From Pseudomaricurvus alcaniphilus (GTDB lineage: Bacteria; Pseudomonadota; Gammaproteobacteria; Pseudomonadales; Cellvibrionaceae), in NCBI RefSeq assembly GCF_011440395.1, contig NZ_JAAOIX010000006.1:1-64000 (forward strand): DNA of 64,000 nt, in the 5' to 3' direction. Position numbers and translations under genes: made by a program. Each line of letters opens with the position of its first letter. Position 1 is the first letter of the stretch. A model generated the notes under the pieces. It worked only from the letters and a program-made list of their open reading frames with translations, was not told the DNA's origin and made no database searches. This document shows, one piece after another, positions 28,178 through 36,982 of the stretch.

Positions 28178-29186
28178 TCAGGTTAAATCCTTGCGGTAAG
28201 TATACGGGGTCACTCCGGTCCATTTCTTGAACGCCCGGATAAACGCGCTGGACTCGGAAAACCCGGTCTTGAAGGCAATCTCCTCGCCCGAAGTGTCCCG
28301 CCGGGACAGGTGATAGATGGCGATATCCCGCCGCAGTTGCAGCTTCAGTTCGCTGTAGGTGAGGCCCTCTTCACTGAGCAAGCGGCGCAGTTTCTTGGGG
28401 TTGATTTCCAGGCTGCTGGCAATGTCGAGAAAGCTGGGCAGCTTGCTCAAATCACTGCCGATCAGGTCTTTGATACGCTGGCTCCAGCTCAGGCTCTGGT
28501 AGGGGTTTACCAGGATATTGTACAGCGGGTGGCGCAAAAAGGTCGCCAGGGTTTCCGGGGGTTTGCACGATCGGCCGGCTGAATAACCTGCGCTTAAACA
28601 CAAAGCTGCACTGCGGGCTGTCAAAGCGGATCGGGGCGCCTAAAAACAGCGGGCGGTATTCTTGCACATGGGGTGGCGCCGGGTAGCTCAGGGTGACGAC
28701 CTCCAGCGGTGGCAGGGATTCAGTGAGCCAGCACAGCAAGCGGTGTGCACTGTACATAAACAGTTCATAGGCGTAAGGAACCAGCTTGCCAATGTCGGCC
28801 GGACGGGGAGCAAATTGCAGCTGGGCTCGATCCCCATCGGTCAGCAGTGAGGGCTGCAGGCCGCCCTCCGCAATATTGTAAAACAGGCAGTAGCGCTTTA
28901 GCGCCTGACCGAGGGTTTTGCAGGATATCAGCCAGTGGCAAAGCGCAGACCATTGGCCCCGTCGTGCAGGGTATGAGCAGTAGCCCAGCATCTCATCTCC
29001 CATCTCCCGCATCGTCACCGCCTGCAAGTGGGCGTACTGCTCCGCGCTGACCCTGGCCTGGCTTTCGTGCATAAGCCGGGGTGAAATACGGCTGCGCTGC
29101 AGCAAGCGCTCGGTGTCAAAGCCGTGGGCGGCAGCTTGTTTGATTACCGCGTTGACAAAATAGATGTGAACGGACAGGTCTTTCAT
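28178..29186 (-). pseudogene. AraC-family transcriptional regulator, frameshifted
   Basis: The first frame (29186 to about 28560) gives the N-terminal effector domain of an AraC regulator with the arabinose-binding-like (PF12625-type) layout, beginning MKDLSVHIYFVNAV. The second frame (to 28178) gives the rest, including the helix-turn-helix domain with the signature EEIAFKTGFSESSAFIRAFKKWTGVTPYTYR. The join falls in a run of five G at 28557-28561 (plus strand). Removing one base there makes a continuous protein reading IVQTPETLATFLRHPL. It is either a true frameshift or a sequencing error in a homopolymer. The gene diverges from the beta-oxidation operon, so the intact protein would be its regulator. 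Confidence 0.8.
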
Positions 29187-29236
29187 GGCCAGGTATGGGT
29201 TACCGCGTAATCATCGTCAGCCAGTCGCCTTCGATC

Positions 29237-29276
29237 TCAGGTTAAGGCTATTGACTTCAGGTTAAGATGATCGACT
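29237..29276. promoter_or_regulatory. Two 20-base direct repeats, candidate AraC operator
   Basis: Two tandem copies of TCAGGTTAAG-N6-GACT (29237-29256 and 29257-29276) stand in the divergent region between the AraC-type gene and the thiolase. Direct repeats with about two-turn spacing are typical AraC/XylS binding sites. The second copy is 111 bases before the thiolase start. Confidence 0.6.
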
Positions 29277-29386
29277 CAAAATGTCTATTTTTGTCCATCA
29301 GTGTCATGGTTTGCGAGGGTTCTTGCAAGGGATAATCTCGCCATGAACCATTTTAGTCGTACATTTCACTGCAACAGGATACCCGC

Positions 29387-30595
29387 ATGAGCCATACAGC
29401 CTATATCTACGATGCCGTCCGTACTCCGAGGGGGAAGGGCAAGAAAGACGGTTCCCTGCATGAAGTCAAGCCAGTCGCCCTGGGCGCGGGCTTGCTGCGT
29501 GAGCTGCAGCGACGTCACGACCTGGATACCAGCCGGGTGGATGACGTGGTGATGGGCTGCGTGATGCCAGCCGGTGAACAGGGAGGTGACATCGCCAAGA
29601 CCATCGTCCAGTTTGCCGACTGGGACGAGAGTGTCGCGGGCGTGCAACTGGACCGTTTTTGCGCCTCCGGTCTGGAAGCGGTCAATATGGCCGCCATGAA
29701 AATTGCCTCCGGTTGGGAGGAGCTGGTGGTTGCCGGTGGGGTCGAATCCATGTCGCGAGTGCCCATGGGAGCCTCTGGTGGTGCCTGGCTGAACGATCCG
29801 GAGATCAGTATTCACAGCGGCTCCATCCCCCAGGGTGTGGGCGCGGATACCATCGCCACTCTGGAAGGCTGGAGCCGGGAGGACGTCGACGCCTACGCGC
29901 TGGAGTCGCAACAACGCGCCGCCGCGGCCCAGGCCAATGGCTACTTCGATCGCTCGGTGGTGCCCGTGACAGACCTGAATGGCGTTACCATTCTGGCAAA
30001 GGACGAATTTATCAAACCCGGCACCACCCTGGCCGGGCTGGCGGGCTTGAAACCCTCTTTTGCGGCCATGGGAGCGATGGGGTTCGATGACCTGATGTTG
30101 CGCAAGTACCCGACCCTGGCCAATATCAACCACGTGCACACCCCGGGAAATTCCTCCGGTATTGTGGATGGTGCCTCGGCGGTGCTGATCGGCAGTGAGC
30201 GGGCGGGCAAGGATCTGGGCTTAACGCCCCGCGGCCGGATCGTGGCCACCGCGGTGTTGGCCACAGACCCCACCATTATGTTGATTGGTCCGGGGCCGGC
30301 GGCCAAAAAGGCGCTGGCCAAGGCCGGTATGACCACTGCCGATATCGACCTGTTTGAAATCAACGAAGCCTTCGCGTCGGTGGCGCTGCGCTTTATGAAG
30401 GACCTGGATATCTCCCACGAAATTACCAACGTCAATGGCGGTGCGATCGCCATGGGCCACCCCCTGGGCGCGACCGGCGCCATGCTGGTGAGCACCATGC
30501 TGGATGAGCTGGAGCGCCGCAACCTCAAGCGTGCCCTGCTGGCCCTGTGTGTGGGCGGCGGCCAGGGCATCGCCACCATCATTGAGCGGGTTTAA
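29387..30595 (+). CDS. Acetyl-CoA acyltransferase (thiolase)
   Basis: A 402-residue thiolase, which cleaves 3-ketoacyl-CoA to acetyl-CoA and a shortened acyl-CoA. The nucleophilic Cys is in [12 protein letters not shown] (about residue 90). The other conserved blocks are [20 protein letters not shown] and the second catalytic Cys in [10 protein letters not shown]. The family resembles FadA/FadI and acetyl-CoA acetyltransferases; chain-length preference is not decidable. It is the first gene of a three-gene plus-strand operon with a FadJ-like multifunctional enzyme and an acyl-CoA dehydrogenase. Together they cover a full turn of beta-oxidation. Transcription diverges from the AraC gene, with direct repeats in between. 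Confidence 0.92.
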   Translation: MSHTAYIYDAVRTPRGKGKKDGSLHEVKPVALGAGLLRELQRRHDLDTSRVDDVVMGCVMPAGEQGGDIAKTIVQFADWDESVAGVQLDRFCASGLEAVNMAAMKIASGWEELVVAGGVESMSRVPMGASGGAWLNDPEISIHSGSIPQGVGADTIATLEGWSREDVDAYALESQQRAAAAQANGYFDRSVVPVTDLNGVTILAKDEFIKPGTTLAGLAGLKPSFAAMGAMGFDDLMLRKYPTLANINHVHTPGNSSGIVDGASAVLIGSERAGKDLGLTPRGRIVATAVLATDPTIMLIGPGPAAKKALAKAGMTTADIDLFEINEAFASVALRFMKDLDISHEITNVNGGAIAMGHPLGATGAMLVSTMLDELERRNLKRALLALCVGGGQGIATIIERV

Positions 30596-30624
30596 GCCAG
30601 GGCTGGGCGGGCCCTGCCCCTGGC
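30596..30624 (+). other. GC-rich hairpin between thiolase and FadJ-like genes
   Basis: Inverted 7-base arms GCCAGGG (30596-30602) and CCCTGGC (30618-30624) begin immediately after the thiolase stop. There is no T-tract. It may tune the relative expression of the operon genes. Confidence 0.35.
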
Positions 30625-30662
30625 AGTCATTACTATCGACAGAATTCAACGGGTAACAAGTC

Positions 30663-32834
30663 ATGAGTGAAACAATACACGGATTTATCTACCACAAAGA
30701 CGCTGACGGCATCGTCACCATCACCATGGATATGGACGGACCGGTCAATGCCATGAATGAGCAATTCCGCCTCGCCATGGGCGAGATTCCTGCCAGGCTG
30801 GAGGCGGAAGAGGGCCTCACCGGGGTGGTGATTGCCTCGGCCAAGAAGACCTTTTTTGCCGGCGGTGACCTGAAGGAATTGTCCTCGGTGCCAAAGGGCG
30901 GGGAAGAAGAGCAGTTCCGCACCATCGAAGACCGCATCAAGGCGCCCTTGCGCCGGCTGGAAAAGCTGCCGGTACCGGTGGTGGCTGCCATTAATGGTGC
31001 CGCCATGGGCGGCGGCCTGGAAATCTGTCTGGCAGCCAATCACCGGGTCATCTGGAACTCCCCCAAAGTGATGGTGGCCCTGCCGGAGGTTACCCTTGGT
31101 CTGCTGCCTGGCGGCGGCGGAATCGTGCGCTCCATTCACATGCTGGGCCTGGAAAAGGCGCTGCCGCTGCTGCTGGAGGGCACCCGTCTCAACCCGGTCA
31201 AAGCAGTGGAAGTGGGCCTGGCCGATCAACTGGTAGATTCACTCGACGACCTGGTACCCGCCGCCAAAGCATGGATCAAGGCCAACCCCGATGCCTGGGC
31301 CCAGCCATGGGATATCAAGGGGCACAAAATCCCCGGAGGCGATGTCTGGAATCCCGCCATCACCGGCCTGCTGTCGGTGGCACCGGCCATGACCTTTAAA
31401 AAGACCCGCGGCTTGCTGCCAGCGCCGGAGCGAATCCTGGCGGTAGCCGGCGACACCATGGCGGTGGACTTTGATACCGCTTGCCGCATCGAGTCCCGCG
31501 GCCTGGCTCACCTGATTACCACCAAAGAAGCGAAGAACATCATTACCTCCGGCTTCTTCCAGATGAACAGCATCAACAGCGGTGCCAGTCGCCCGCAAGG
31601 CATTGCGCCCGGCAAGGTCAAAAAGGTCGGTGTGCTCGGCGCCGGCATGATGGGGCAGGGCATTGCCTACAGTTCCGCCCTGGCAGGTATCGAGGTGGTG
31701 CTAAAGGACATCAGCCTGGAAGCGGCTGAGAAAGGCAAGGCCTACAGCGCCGGCCTGCTGGACAAGCAAATCAAACGCGGCCGCAAGACCGAAGCAGACA
31801 AAAACCAACTCCTGGGGCGGATTGTGGCCAGCGCTGACTACGCCGACCTGCAGGGTTGCGACCTGATTATCGAGGCGGTGTTTGAAGATATCGAGTTGAA
31901 AGCCAACGTCACCCGGGCAGCGGAACCCCTGCTGGCGGCCGGTGGAGTGTTTGGTTCCAACACCTCGACCCTGCCAATTACGCAACTGGCCGAGGCCAGT
32001 GCCAAATCGGAAAACTTTATCGGCGTTCACTTCTTCTCCCCCGTGGACAAGATGCCGTTGGTGGAGATCATTTGCGGTGAGAAAACCAGCGCTGAAACCC
32101 TGGCCAAAGCCTTCGACTACGCGCGCCAGATAAAGAAGACCGCCATCGTCGTCAATGACTCGCTGGGCTTCTATACCTCCCGGGTGTTTGGCACCTATAT
32201 GGATGAAGGTGCACGCCTGTTACAGGAAGGTCTCGATCCGGTCCTGATCGACGCCATGGGCAAGCAGGTCGGCATGCCAGTGGGCCCTTTGACGGTACAG
32301 GACGAAGTCAGCCAGGAGTTGAGTCGCAAGGCGGCAGAGACCCACCGGGCAATGGGGGTGTTTGGCAGTAAGGGTGACCTGAGCGTAAATATCAAAATGG
32401 CCGAGTTGCTGGTCAATGAATACGGTCGCGGTGGTCGCTATCGCGGTGGTGGTTACTACGAGTACCCGGCGGACGGCGACAAGTACGTGTGGCCAAAACT
32501 GAAAGAGCTGTTCTACAAGCCGGAAGTGGCATTGCCGCAGCAGGACATCAAGGACCGAATTCTGTTGCGCCAGGTTATCGAAAGCCTGAAGTGCTTGCAG
32601 GAAGGAGTGTTACGCTCGGTGGCCGACGGCAATGTTGGTTCGCTGTTGGGTATTGGCGCGCCAACCTGGACCGGCGGCTTTCTGCAAGTGGTTAACACCT
32701 GGGAGCACGGTGACCAGATTGGTTTACAAGCCTTTGCAGCGCGCGCCAAGGAGCTGGAAGAGCGGTATGGGGAGCGTTTTGCCCTGCCCGCCATTGTGGC
32801 TGAGAAAATCGCCAGCGGCGCAACTTTCACCTGA
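30663..32834 (+). CDS. FadJ/FadB-like enoyl-CoA hydratase / 3-hydroxyacyl-CoA dehydrogenase
   Basis: A 723-residue bifunctional beta-oxidation enzyme. Residues about 10-200 are a crotonase domain with the oxyanion-hole and catalytic segments (KKTFFAGGDLKEL, AAMGGGLEICLAANHRV, LPEVTLGLLPGGGG). From about 315 the NAD-binding domain follows with VLGAGMMGQGIAYSSALAG, then HFFSPVDKMPLVEII and NDSLGFYTSRV of 3-hydroxyacyl-CoA dehydrogenase, and a duplicated C-terminal domain. It hydrates trans-2-enoyl-CoA and oxidises the L-3-hydroxyacyl-CoA using NAD. The operon position between thiolase and acyl-CoA dehydrogenase, 67 and 19 bases apart, supports this pathway. Confidence 0.93.
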   Translation: MSETIHGFIYHKDADGIVTITMDMDGPVNAMNEQFRLAMGEIPARLEAEEGLTGVVIASAKKTFFAGGDLKELSSVPKGGEEEQFRTIEDRIKAPLRRLEKLPVPVVAAINGAAMGGGLEICLAANHRVIWNSPKVMVALPEVTLGLLPGGGGIVRSIHMLGLEKALPLLLEGTRLNPVKAVEVGLADQLVDSLDDLVPAAKAWIKANPDAWAQPWDIKGHKIPGGDVWNPAITGLLSVAPAMTFKKTRGLLPAPERILAVAGDTMAVDFDTACRIESRGLAHLITTKEAKNIITSGFFQMNSINSGASRPQGIAPGKVKKVGVLGAGMMGQGIAYSSALAGIEVVLKDISLEAAEKGKAYSAGLLDKQIKRGRKTEADKNQLLGRIVASADYADLQGCDLIIEAVFEDIELKANVTRAAEPLLAAGGVFGSNTSTLPITQLAEASAKSENFIGVHFFSPVDKMPLVEIICGEKTSAETLAKAFDYARQIKKTAIVVNDSLGFYTSRVFGTYMDEGARLLQEGLDPVLIDAMGKQVGMPVGPLTVQDEVSQELSRKAAETHRAMGVFGSKGDLSVNIKMAELLVNEYGRGGRYRGGGYYEYPADGDKYVWPKLKELFYKPEVALPQQDIKDRILLRQVIESLKCLQEGVLRSVADGNVGSLLGIGAPTWTGGFLQVVNTWEHGDQIGLQAFAARAKELEERYGERFALPAIVAEKIASGATFT

Positions 32835-32853
32835 GCAGAAAGGGTAACAATTT

Positions 32854-34026
32854 ATGTTTAAGCGGGAATTTACCGAAGAACAACAGATGTTTCGCCAGGC
32901 CTACCGGCGTTTCCTCGAGCAGGAAATCCAACCGCACATGGAAGCGTGGCGCGAGCAGGGTATTGTTGATCGCGAGGCCTTTACCAAGGCGGGAGCCAAT
33001 GGTTTTCTGTGTACCTGGGCCGAGGAGGAGTTTGGCGGTCTCGGGGATCCGGATTTTCGCTTTGAGCAAATCATGATCGAGGAGGCGCAGTATGCCCTCT
33101 GCGGCGACTGGTACGCGACCCTGCACAGCCGCCTGGTTGGGCCCTACCTGAAGCGCTTCGGCACCCCTGAGCAACAGCAAAAGTACCTGCCTGGATGTGT
33201 TTCCGGTGAATGTATCCTCGCCATTGCCATGACCGAACCGGATGCCGGCAGTGACCTGGCGGGTATGCGCGCCACCGCCATCGACCAGGGTGATCACTAC
33301 CTGCTCAACGGCAGCAAGACCTATATCTCCAACGGCATCAACGCCGACCTGGTGATCGTCGCTGCCAAGACCGAACCGCAGGACAACCCCCGGGCGATTA
33401 GCCTGTTCCTGGTGGAGCGTGGCATGCAAGGGTTTGAGCGCGGCGCCAACCTGAAGAAGATGGGCAAGAAAGGCCAGGATACCGCCGAGTTGTTTTTCTC
33501 CAATGTCAAAGTGCCCAAGGCCAACCTGTTAGGCGCCGAAGGTCGCGGCATGCACCAGTTGATGGAGGCGCTGGCGGAAGAGCGCCTGATCTCCGCCGCA
33601 GAGGCATTGGCGGCAGCGCAAAAGGCGTTTGATCTGACCGTTGAATTTGTGACCGAGCGCAAGGCTTTTGGCAAGCGCATCGCCGATTTCCAGAATACCC
33701 AATTCAAACTCGCGGATTTGCGCGCCGAACTGGATATGCAGCAGGTGTATATCGATCAGTGCGTCAAGGCGGTGAATGCCGGCGAATTGACCGCAGTGGA
33801 CGCCGCCAAAGCCAAGTACCTGACTACCGAGCTGTTGTGTCGGGTGGCCGATGAAGGCGTACAGTTACACGGCGGGGCTGGCTATATGGATGAATACCCC
33901 ATCAGCCGCATGTATACGGATGCCCGTGTTACGCGCATCTACGCAGGTACTTCAGAAATCATGAAGTTGATTATCAGTCGCGATATCTTTACTGAGGATT
34001 ACCAGCAATTTATAGATCGAGACTAA
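32854..34026 (+). CDS. Acyl-CoA dehydrogenase
   Basis: A 390-residue flavoprotein that introduces the trans-2 double bond of acyl-CoA. FAD/substrate motifs are present: AIAMTEPDAGSDLAGM, NGSKTYISNGINADL, FGKRIADFQNTQFKLAD and the C-terminal QLHGGAGYMDEYPISRMY with RIYAGTSEIMK. The residue before GTSE is Ala rather than the catalytic Glu of medium-chain enzymes. This fits the long-chain/isovaleryl group, where the base sits in an earlier helix. It is the last gene of the operon, 19 bases after the FadJ-like gene; a 106-base inverted repeat follows. Confidence 0.92.
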   Translation: MFKREFTEEQQMFRQAYRRFLEQEIQPHMEAWREQGIVDREAFTKAGANGFLCTWAEEEFGGLGDPDFRFEQIMIEEAQYALCGDWYATLHSRLVGPYLKRFGTPEQQQKYLPGCVSGECILAIAMTEPDAGSDLAGMRATAIDQGDHYLLNGSKTYISNGINADLVIVAAKTEPQDNPRAISLFLVERGMQGFERGANLKKMGKKGQDTAELFFSNVKVPKANLLGAEGRGMHQLMEALAEERLISAAEALAAAQKAFDLTVEFVTERKAFGKRIADFQNTQFKLADLRAELDMQQVYIDQCVKAVNAGELTAVDAAKAKYLTTELLCRVADEGVQLHGGAGYMDEYPISRMYTDARVTRIYAGTSEIMKLIISRDIFTEDYQQFIDRD

Positions 34027-34386
34027 GTGATAAAGATTGACCTGATTATTCCAGTACATAGGGCAGCCATTGGCGATAGTGGGCATACATTTTTATAGCC
34101 TGGGGGGATCTATAGCCTGAGGGGCATCAGTTCTTTTCCCGGCCTGGCTTCGGGGGCTTGCTTTCAAGACTCGCCGTGCATCCATCCATGGAGGCTCCAC
34201 GACAGCATCCCTGCTGTCGAGGGTCTTGAAAGCAATCCCCCAAAGCCAGACCTACCATATTGCCAGCCGCAGGATGATTGACTTTGGTGGTAATTAGGGA
34301 GGTATAAGAGACTCAGGTTTAAGCAACACAGGTTTAAGCAAAACAGATTTCTCACAGATCACAAACAACCTTTAGAGGAGCAGTTT
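34027..34386. other. Intergenic region with repeat elements
   Basis: 360 bases between the dehydrogenase and the SDR remnant. It contains a large inverted repeat (34144-34249) and two 13-base direct repeats CAGGTTTAAGCAA (34314-34326 and 34329-34341). No gene is present. Confidence 0.6.
34144..34249. repeat. 106-base imperfect palindrome with nested hairpin
   Basis: Outer arms of 29 bases (34144-34172 and 34221-34249) match with three mismatches. Inside sits a perfect 8-base hairpin CGACAGCA/TGCTGTCG (34200-34207 and 34212-34219). The shape suits a palindromic mobile repeat or a strong terminator after the beta-oxidation operon. No transposase is present. Confidence 0.7.
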
Positions 34387-34611
34387 ATGGATATAGCCGG
34401 AAAAACAGCCATCGTCACCGGTGGGGCCTCAGGCCTGGGTTTGGCAACCGTAGAGCGCTACGCCGCCGACGGTGCCAATGTAGCGATTTTCGACTTGAAC
34501 GAAGAAGTGGGGCCGGCCGTTGCCAAGCTGTCTGCCCACATTGTGGATAATGACTACATTAATGGCGAGTGCATTCGCATGGACGCAGCCATCCGCATGC
34601 AGCCGAAATAA
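34387..34611 (+). pseudogene. Internally deleted HSD10-type 3-hydroxyacyl-CoA dehydrogenase (SDR)
   Basis: The frame encodes 74 residues. The first 45 are the perfect start of an SDR enzyme with the NAD motif TGGASGLG (IVTGGASGLGLATVERYA, then VAIFDLNEE). The last 20 or so (IVDNDYINGECIRMDAAIRM) are the typical C-terminus of type II 3-hydroxyacyl-CoA dehydrogenase (HSD17B10-like, ending xLNGExIRLDGAIRMQP). The family has about 255 residues, so roughly 180 residues including Ser-Tyr-Lys have been removed in frame. GGAG precedes the ATG, so a short peptide could still be made, but it cannot be an enzyme. Confidence 0.8.
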
Positions 34612-34644
34612 GTTTGCTCAATTCGCTTGCTTGCCCTCGTCGTA

Positions 34645-34690
34645 CAAGAAACGTTGTACCAGAAACGTTGTATCAGAAACGTTGTATCAG
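34645..34690. repeat. Three tandem copies of AGAAACGTTGTA at 14-base spacing
   Basis: Copies start at 34647, 34661 and 34675. Each contains the palindrome AACGTT. They lie 57-100 bases upstream of the racemase start, between it and the SDR remnant. They may be an operator array or a slippage product. Confidence 0.6.
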
Positions 34691-34746
34691 GAACTTACTG
34701 AAGGTTTGGGGCAGGCTGGTACCGATAATGATTACAGGAAATTGAT

Positions 34747-35886
34747 ATGGGTGTTCTGAGCGGTTACAGAGTCATCGAACTGGCGGGGCTGGGGCCTTGT
34801 CCGATGGCGGGTATGTTGTTGGCGGATATGGGGGCGGAAGTGATCGTTATCGATCGCGGTCCAAACACTGATCCCATGTACGCCAAAGACATGAGTCGTC
34901 GCGGTAAAAAATCCATCGTCGTGAATTTAAAAAGCGAGCAAGGTCGCAATACCTTGCTCAAGCTGGTGGCCACGGCGGATGTATTGCTGGAAGGCTTTCG
35001 GCCCGGAGTGACCGAGAAGCTGGGTATCGGGCCGGATGATTGTTTTGCCGTAAACCCGGCGCTGGTCTACGGTCGCATGACCGGCTGGGGGCAGGACGGT
35101 CCGCTGGCGCACAGCGCCGGGCACGACATCAATTACATTTCCCTGACCGGCGCCTTGCACGCCATCGGTGTCGCAGGCCAGAAGCCGGTGGTTCCCCTCA
35201 ACCTGGTGGGCGACTTCGGCGGCGGTACCATGTTTTTGGTCACCGGAGTGCTGGGTGCGTTGCTGGAGGGGAAAAGCTCTGGCAAGGGCCAGGTGGTGGA
35301 CGCGGCCATGATTGAAGGCGCCGCCAACCTGATGTCGATGTGTCACAGTTTCAGCGCCTCCAAGGCCTGGGATTTCAACCGGCCTGGCACCAATATGCTC
35401 GACGGGGGCGCGTTTTATTACGACACCTACGAGTGTGCCGATGGTAAATACGTTGCGTTGGGGGCGATCGAGCCACAATTTTTTCAACAGTTTGTAACAC
35501 TGTCCGGTGTCGATCCCGCCGTGTTTAATGTCCAGGCCCAGGCTGATCAACAGCGTTGGCCGGAGCTCAAAGTGGAGCTGGCCCGGGTGTTTGCGACCAA
35601 GACTCGCGACCTGTGGGCGGAAATTTTTGCCGGCAGTGATGCCTGCCTGACTCCCGTGCTCAGTGCGGAAGAAGCGATATCCCACCCGCACAACCAGGCG
35701 CGGGGCAATTACCAGGAAGTGGACGGTTTCCAGCAGCCGGCACCGGCACCGCGCTTCAGTCGCACGCCTTCCAGTGTTGCCCATGGCAAGCATGAGGCGG
35801 GGGCCGATACCCGGGCTGTGCTGCAGGACCTGGGGTTTGCCGACGACGATATCCAGGTTCTTCTCGACACCGGCGCAGTGTCCTGA
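34747..35886 (+). CDS. Class III CoA-transferase family, alpha-methylacyl-CoA racemase-like
   Basis: A 379-residue protein of the CaiB/BaiF family. The start ELAGLGPCPMAGMLLADMGAEVI and the segments GQDGPLAHSAGHDINYISLTGALH and LVGDFGGGTMFL are those of alpha-methylacyl-CoA racemases. They contain the His of GHDINY and the Asp of GDFGGG used for racemisation. Such enzymes epimerise 2-methylacyl-CoA, for example from branched or isoprenoid chains, so that acyl-CoA dehydrogenase can act. Remnants of two beta-oxidation genes surround it, suggesting it is the survivor of a larger catabolic set. Confidence 0.88.
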   Translation: MGVLSGYRVIELAGLGPCPMAGMLLADMGAEVIVIDRGPNTDPMYAKDMSRRGKKSIVVNLKSEQGRNTLLKLVATADVLLEGFRPGVTEKLGIGPDDCFAVNPALVYGRMTGWGQDGPLAHSAGHDINYISLTGALHAIGVAGQKPVVPLNLVGDFGGGTMFLVTGVLGALLEGKSSGKGQVVDAAMIEGAANLMSMCHSFSASKAWDFNRPGTNMLDGGAFYYDTYECADGKYVALGAIEPQFFQQFVTLSGVDPAVFNVQAQADQQRWPELKVELARVFATKTRDLWAEIFAGSDACLTPVLSAEEAISHPHNQARGNYQEVDGFQQPAPAPRFSRTPSSVAHGKHEAGADTRAVLQDLGFADDDIQVLLDTGAVS

Positions 35887-35988
35887 AACGAGGTGGTTAT
35901 CCAAAACATTACCCTTCGCAGCGAGGACTTCAAGGAAGGCAGCAGCGCCTTTTTCGAAAAACGGCAGCCGGACTTCAAGGGTTGCTGA
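35887..35988 (+). pseudogene. C-terminal remnant of an enoyl-CoA hydratase (crotonase)
   Basis: Directly after the racemase stop, in the same frame, 33 codons read through ITLRSEDFKEGSSAFFEKRQ and PDFKGC to TGA 35986-35988. This is the classic C-terminus of crotonase-family enoyl-CoA hydratases (SEDFKEGxxAFLEKRxPxFKG). The rest of the gene is gone and no start or ribosome site is present. Confidence 0.75.
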
Positions 35989-36010
35989 ACTTATTGAATG
36001 GAGAAGTTTT

Positions 36011-36784
36011 ATGTCACTGACTGGTTTGTTTTCATTGCAGGGAAAAACCGCGCTGATATCCGGCGCGTCCAGTGGCCTTGGTGAGCACTTTGCCCAGGTC
36101 ATGGGGGAGGCGGGTGCCGAGGTTGTGGTCGCCGCGCGTCGCGTAGACAAGCTGGAAGACCTGGTTGCACGCATTCGCGCTGGTGGCGGTAAAGCCCAGG
36201 CCATTGCCATGGACGTGACTTCACCGGAAAGCGTGGTGGCTGCCTTCGAACAGCTGGATGCCAAGGTCGAGCGACTGGATATTCTGGTCAACAATGCTGG
36301 CATCAGTACCACGCCGACTAAATTCCTCGAGCTGGAAGAAGACACCTGGGGTTACCTGTTGGATGTCAATTTGAAAGGTGCCTGGCGAGTCGGCAAGCAG
36401 GCTGCGCAACGCATGAAAAACCAGGGGGGCGGGGTAATAATCAATACCGCCTCCGTTTACAGTCATTGCACCGGCATCATGAAAGCTGACTACAACGTCT
36501 CCAAAGTGGCGGTGGACCAGCTCACAAAAAATATGGCACTGGAGTTAGGGCGGGCGGGGATACGGGTGAACTCCCTGTGTCCCGGGTATTTTGCCACCGC
36601 CATCAATGAGGACGAGTTTAACAGCGAGCGTGGCAAGGCCTATATTGCGCGGCTGGTACCGCAGCGTTTGGGGCAGTATCACGAATTAAACGGCCCGCTG
36701 TTGCTGTTAGCAAGTGATGCCGGGTCCTATATCAACGGTACATCGCTGATAGTGGATGGCGGCAGTCTGCTGAGACCGGTGTAA
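36011..36784 (+). CDS. Short-chain dehydrogenase/reductase
   Basis: A 257-residue SDR oxidoreductase. The nucleotide-binding motif SGASSGLG is at about 18-25, NNAG at about 95, the catalytic Ser in NTASVYS and Tyr/Lys in DYNVSK. The end IVDGGSLLRPV is typical of the family. GGAGAAG stands 4 bases before the ATG at 36011; the same frame is open much further upstream but lies over the racemase gene. The substrate is unknown; location beside a racemase suggests 3-hydroxyacyl-CoA or a related carbonyl. Confidence 0.88.
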   Translation: MSLTGLFSLQGKTALISGASSGLGEHFAQVMGEAGAEVVVAARRVDKLEDLVARIRAGGGKAQAIAMDVTSPESVVAAFEQLDAKVERLDILVNNAGISTTPTKFLELEEDTWGYLLDVNLKGAWRVGKQAAQRMKNQGGGVIINTASVYSHCTGIMKADYNVSKVAVDQLTKNMALELGRAGIRVNSLCPGYFATAINEDEFNSERGKAYIARLVPQRLGQYHELNGPLLLLASDAGSYINGTSLIVDGGSLLRPV

Positions 36785-36803
36785 GTGAACCCCTAAGGGT
36801 TAC
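36785..36803 (+). terminator. Hairpin after the SDR gene
   Basis: Arms GTGAACCC and GGGTTAC, with a CTAA loop, start directly after the stop codon. There is no T-run downstream, so termination strength is uncertain. Confidence 0.4.
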
Positions 36804-36982
36804 TTGCGCCCCAGGCAGAGGAGCTGGAAATGTTGCTAACGGATTTTTAATTCAGCTTTGGTAAAGTGGCGCAATTTGCGCCAGGGCGCGGTGGTATTGC
36901 GCGTAACCCTGCTGGTAAACCCTGGCGTTGTGGGCGTTTGGCCGGGTGGATAACGCCAGGTTAGGGCTCAAGTGCTCCCTGG

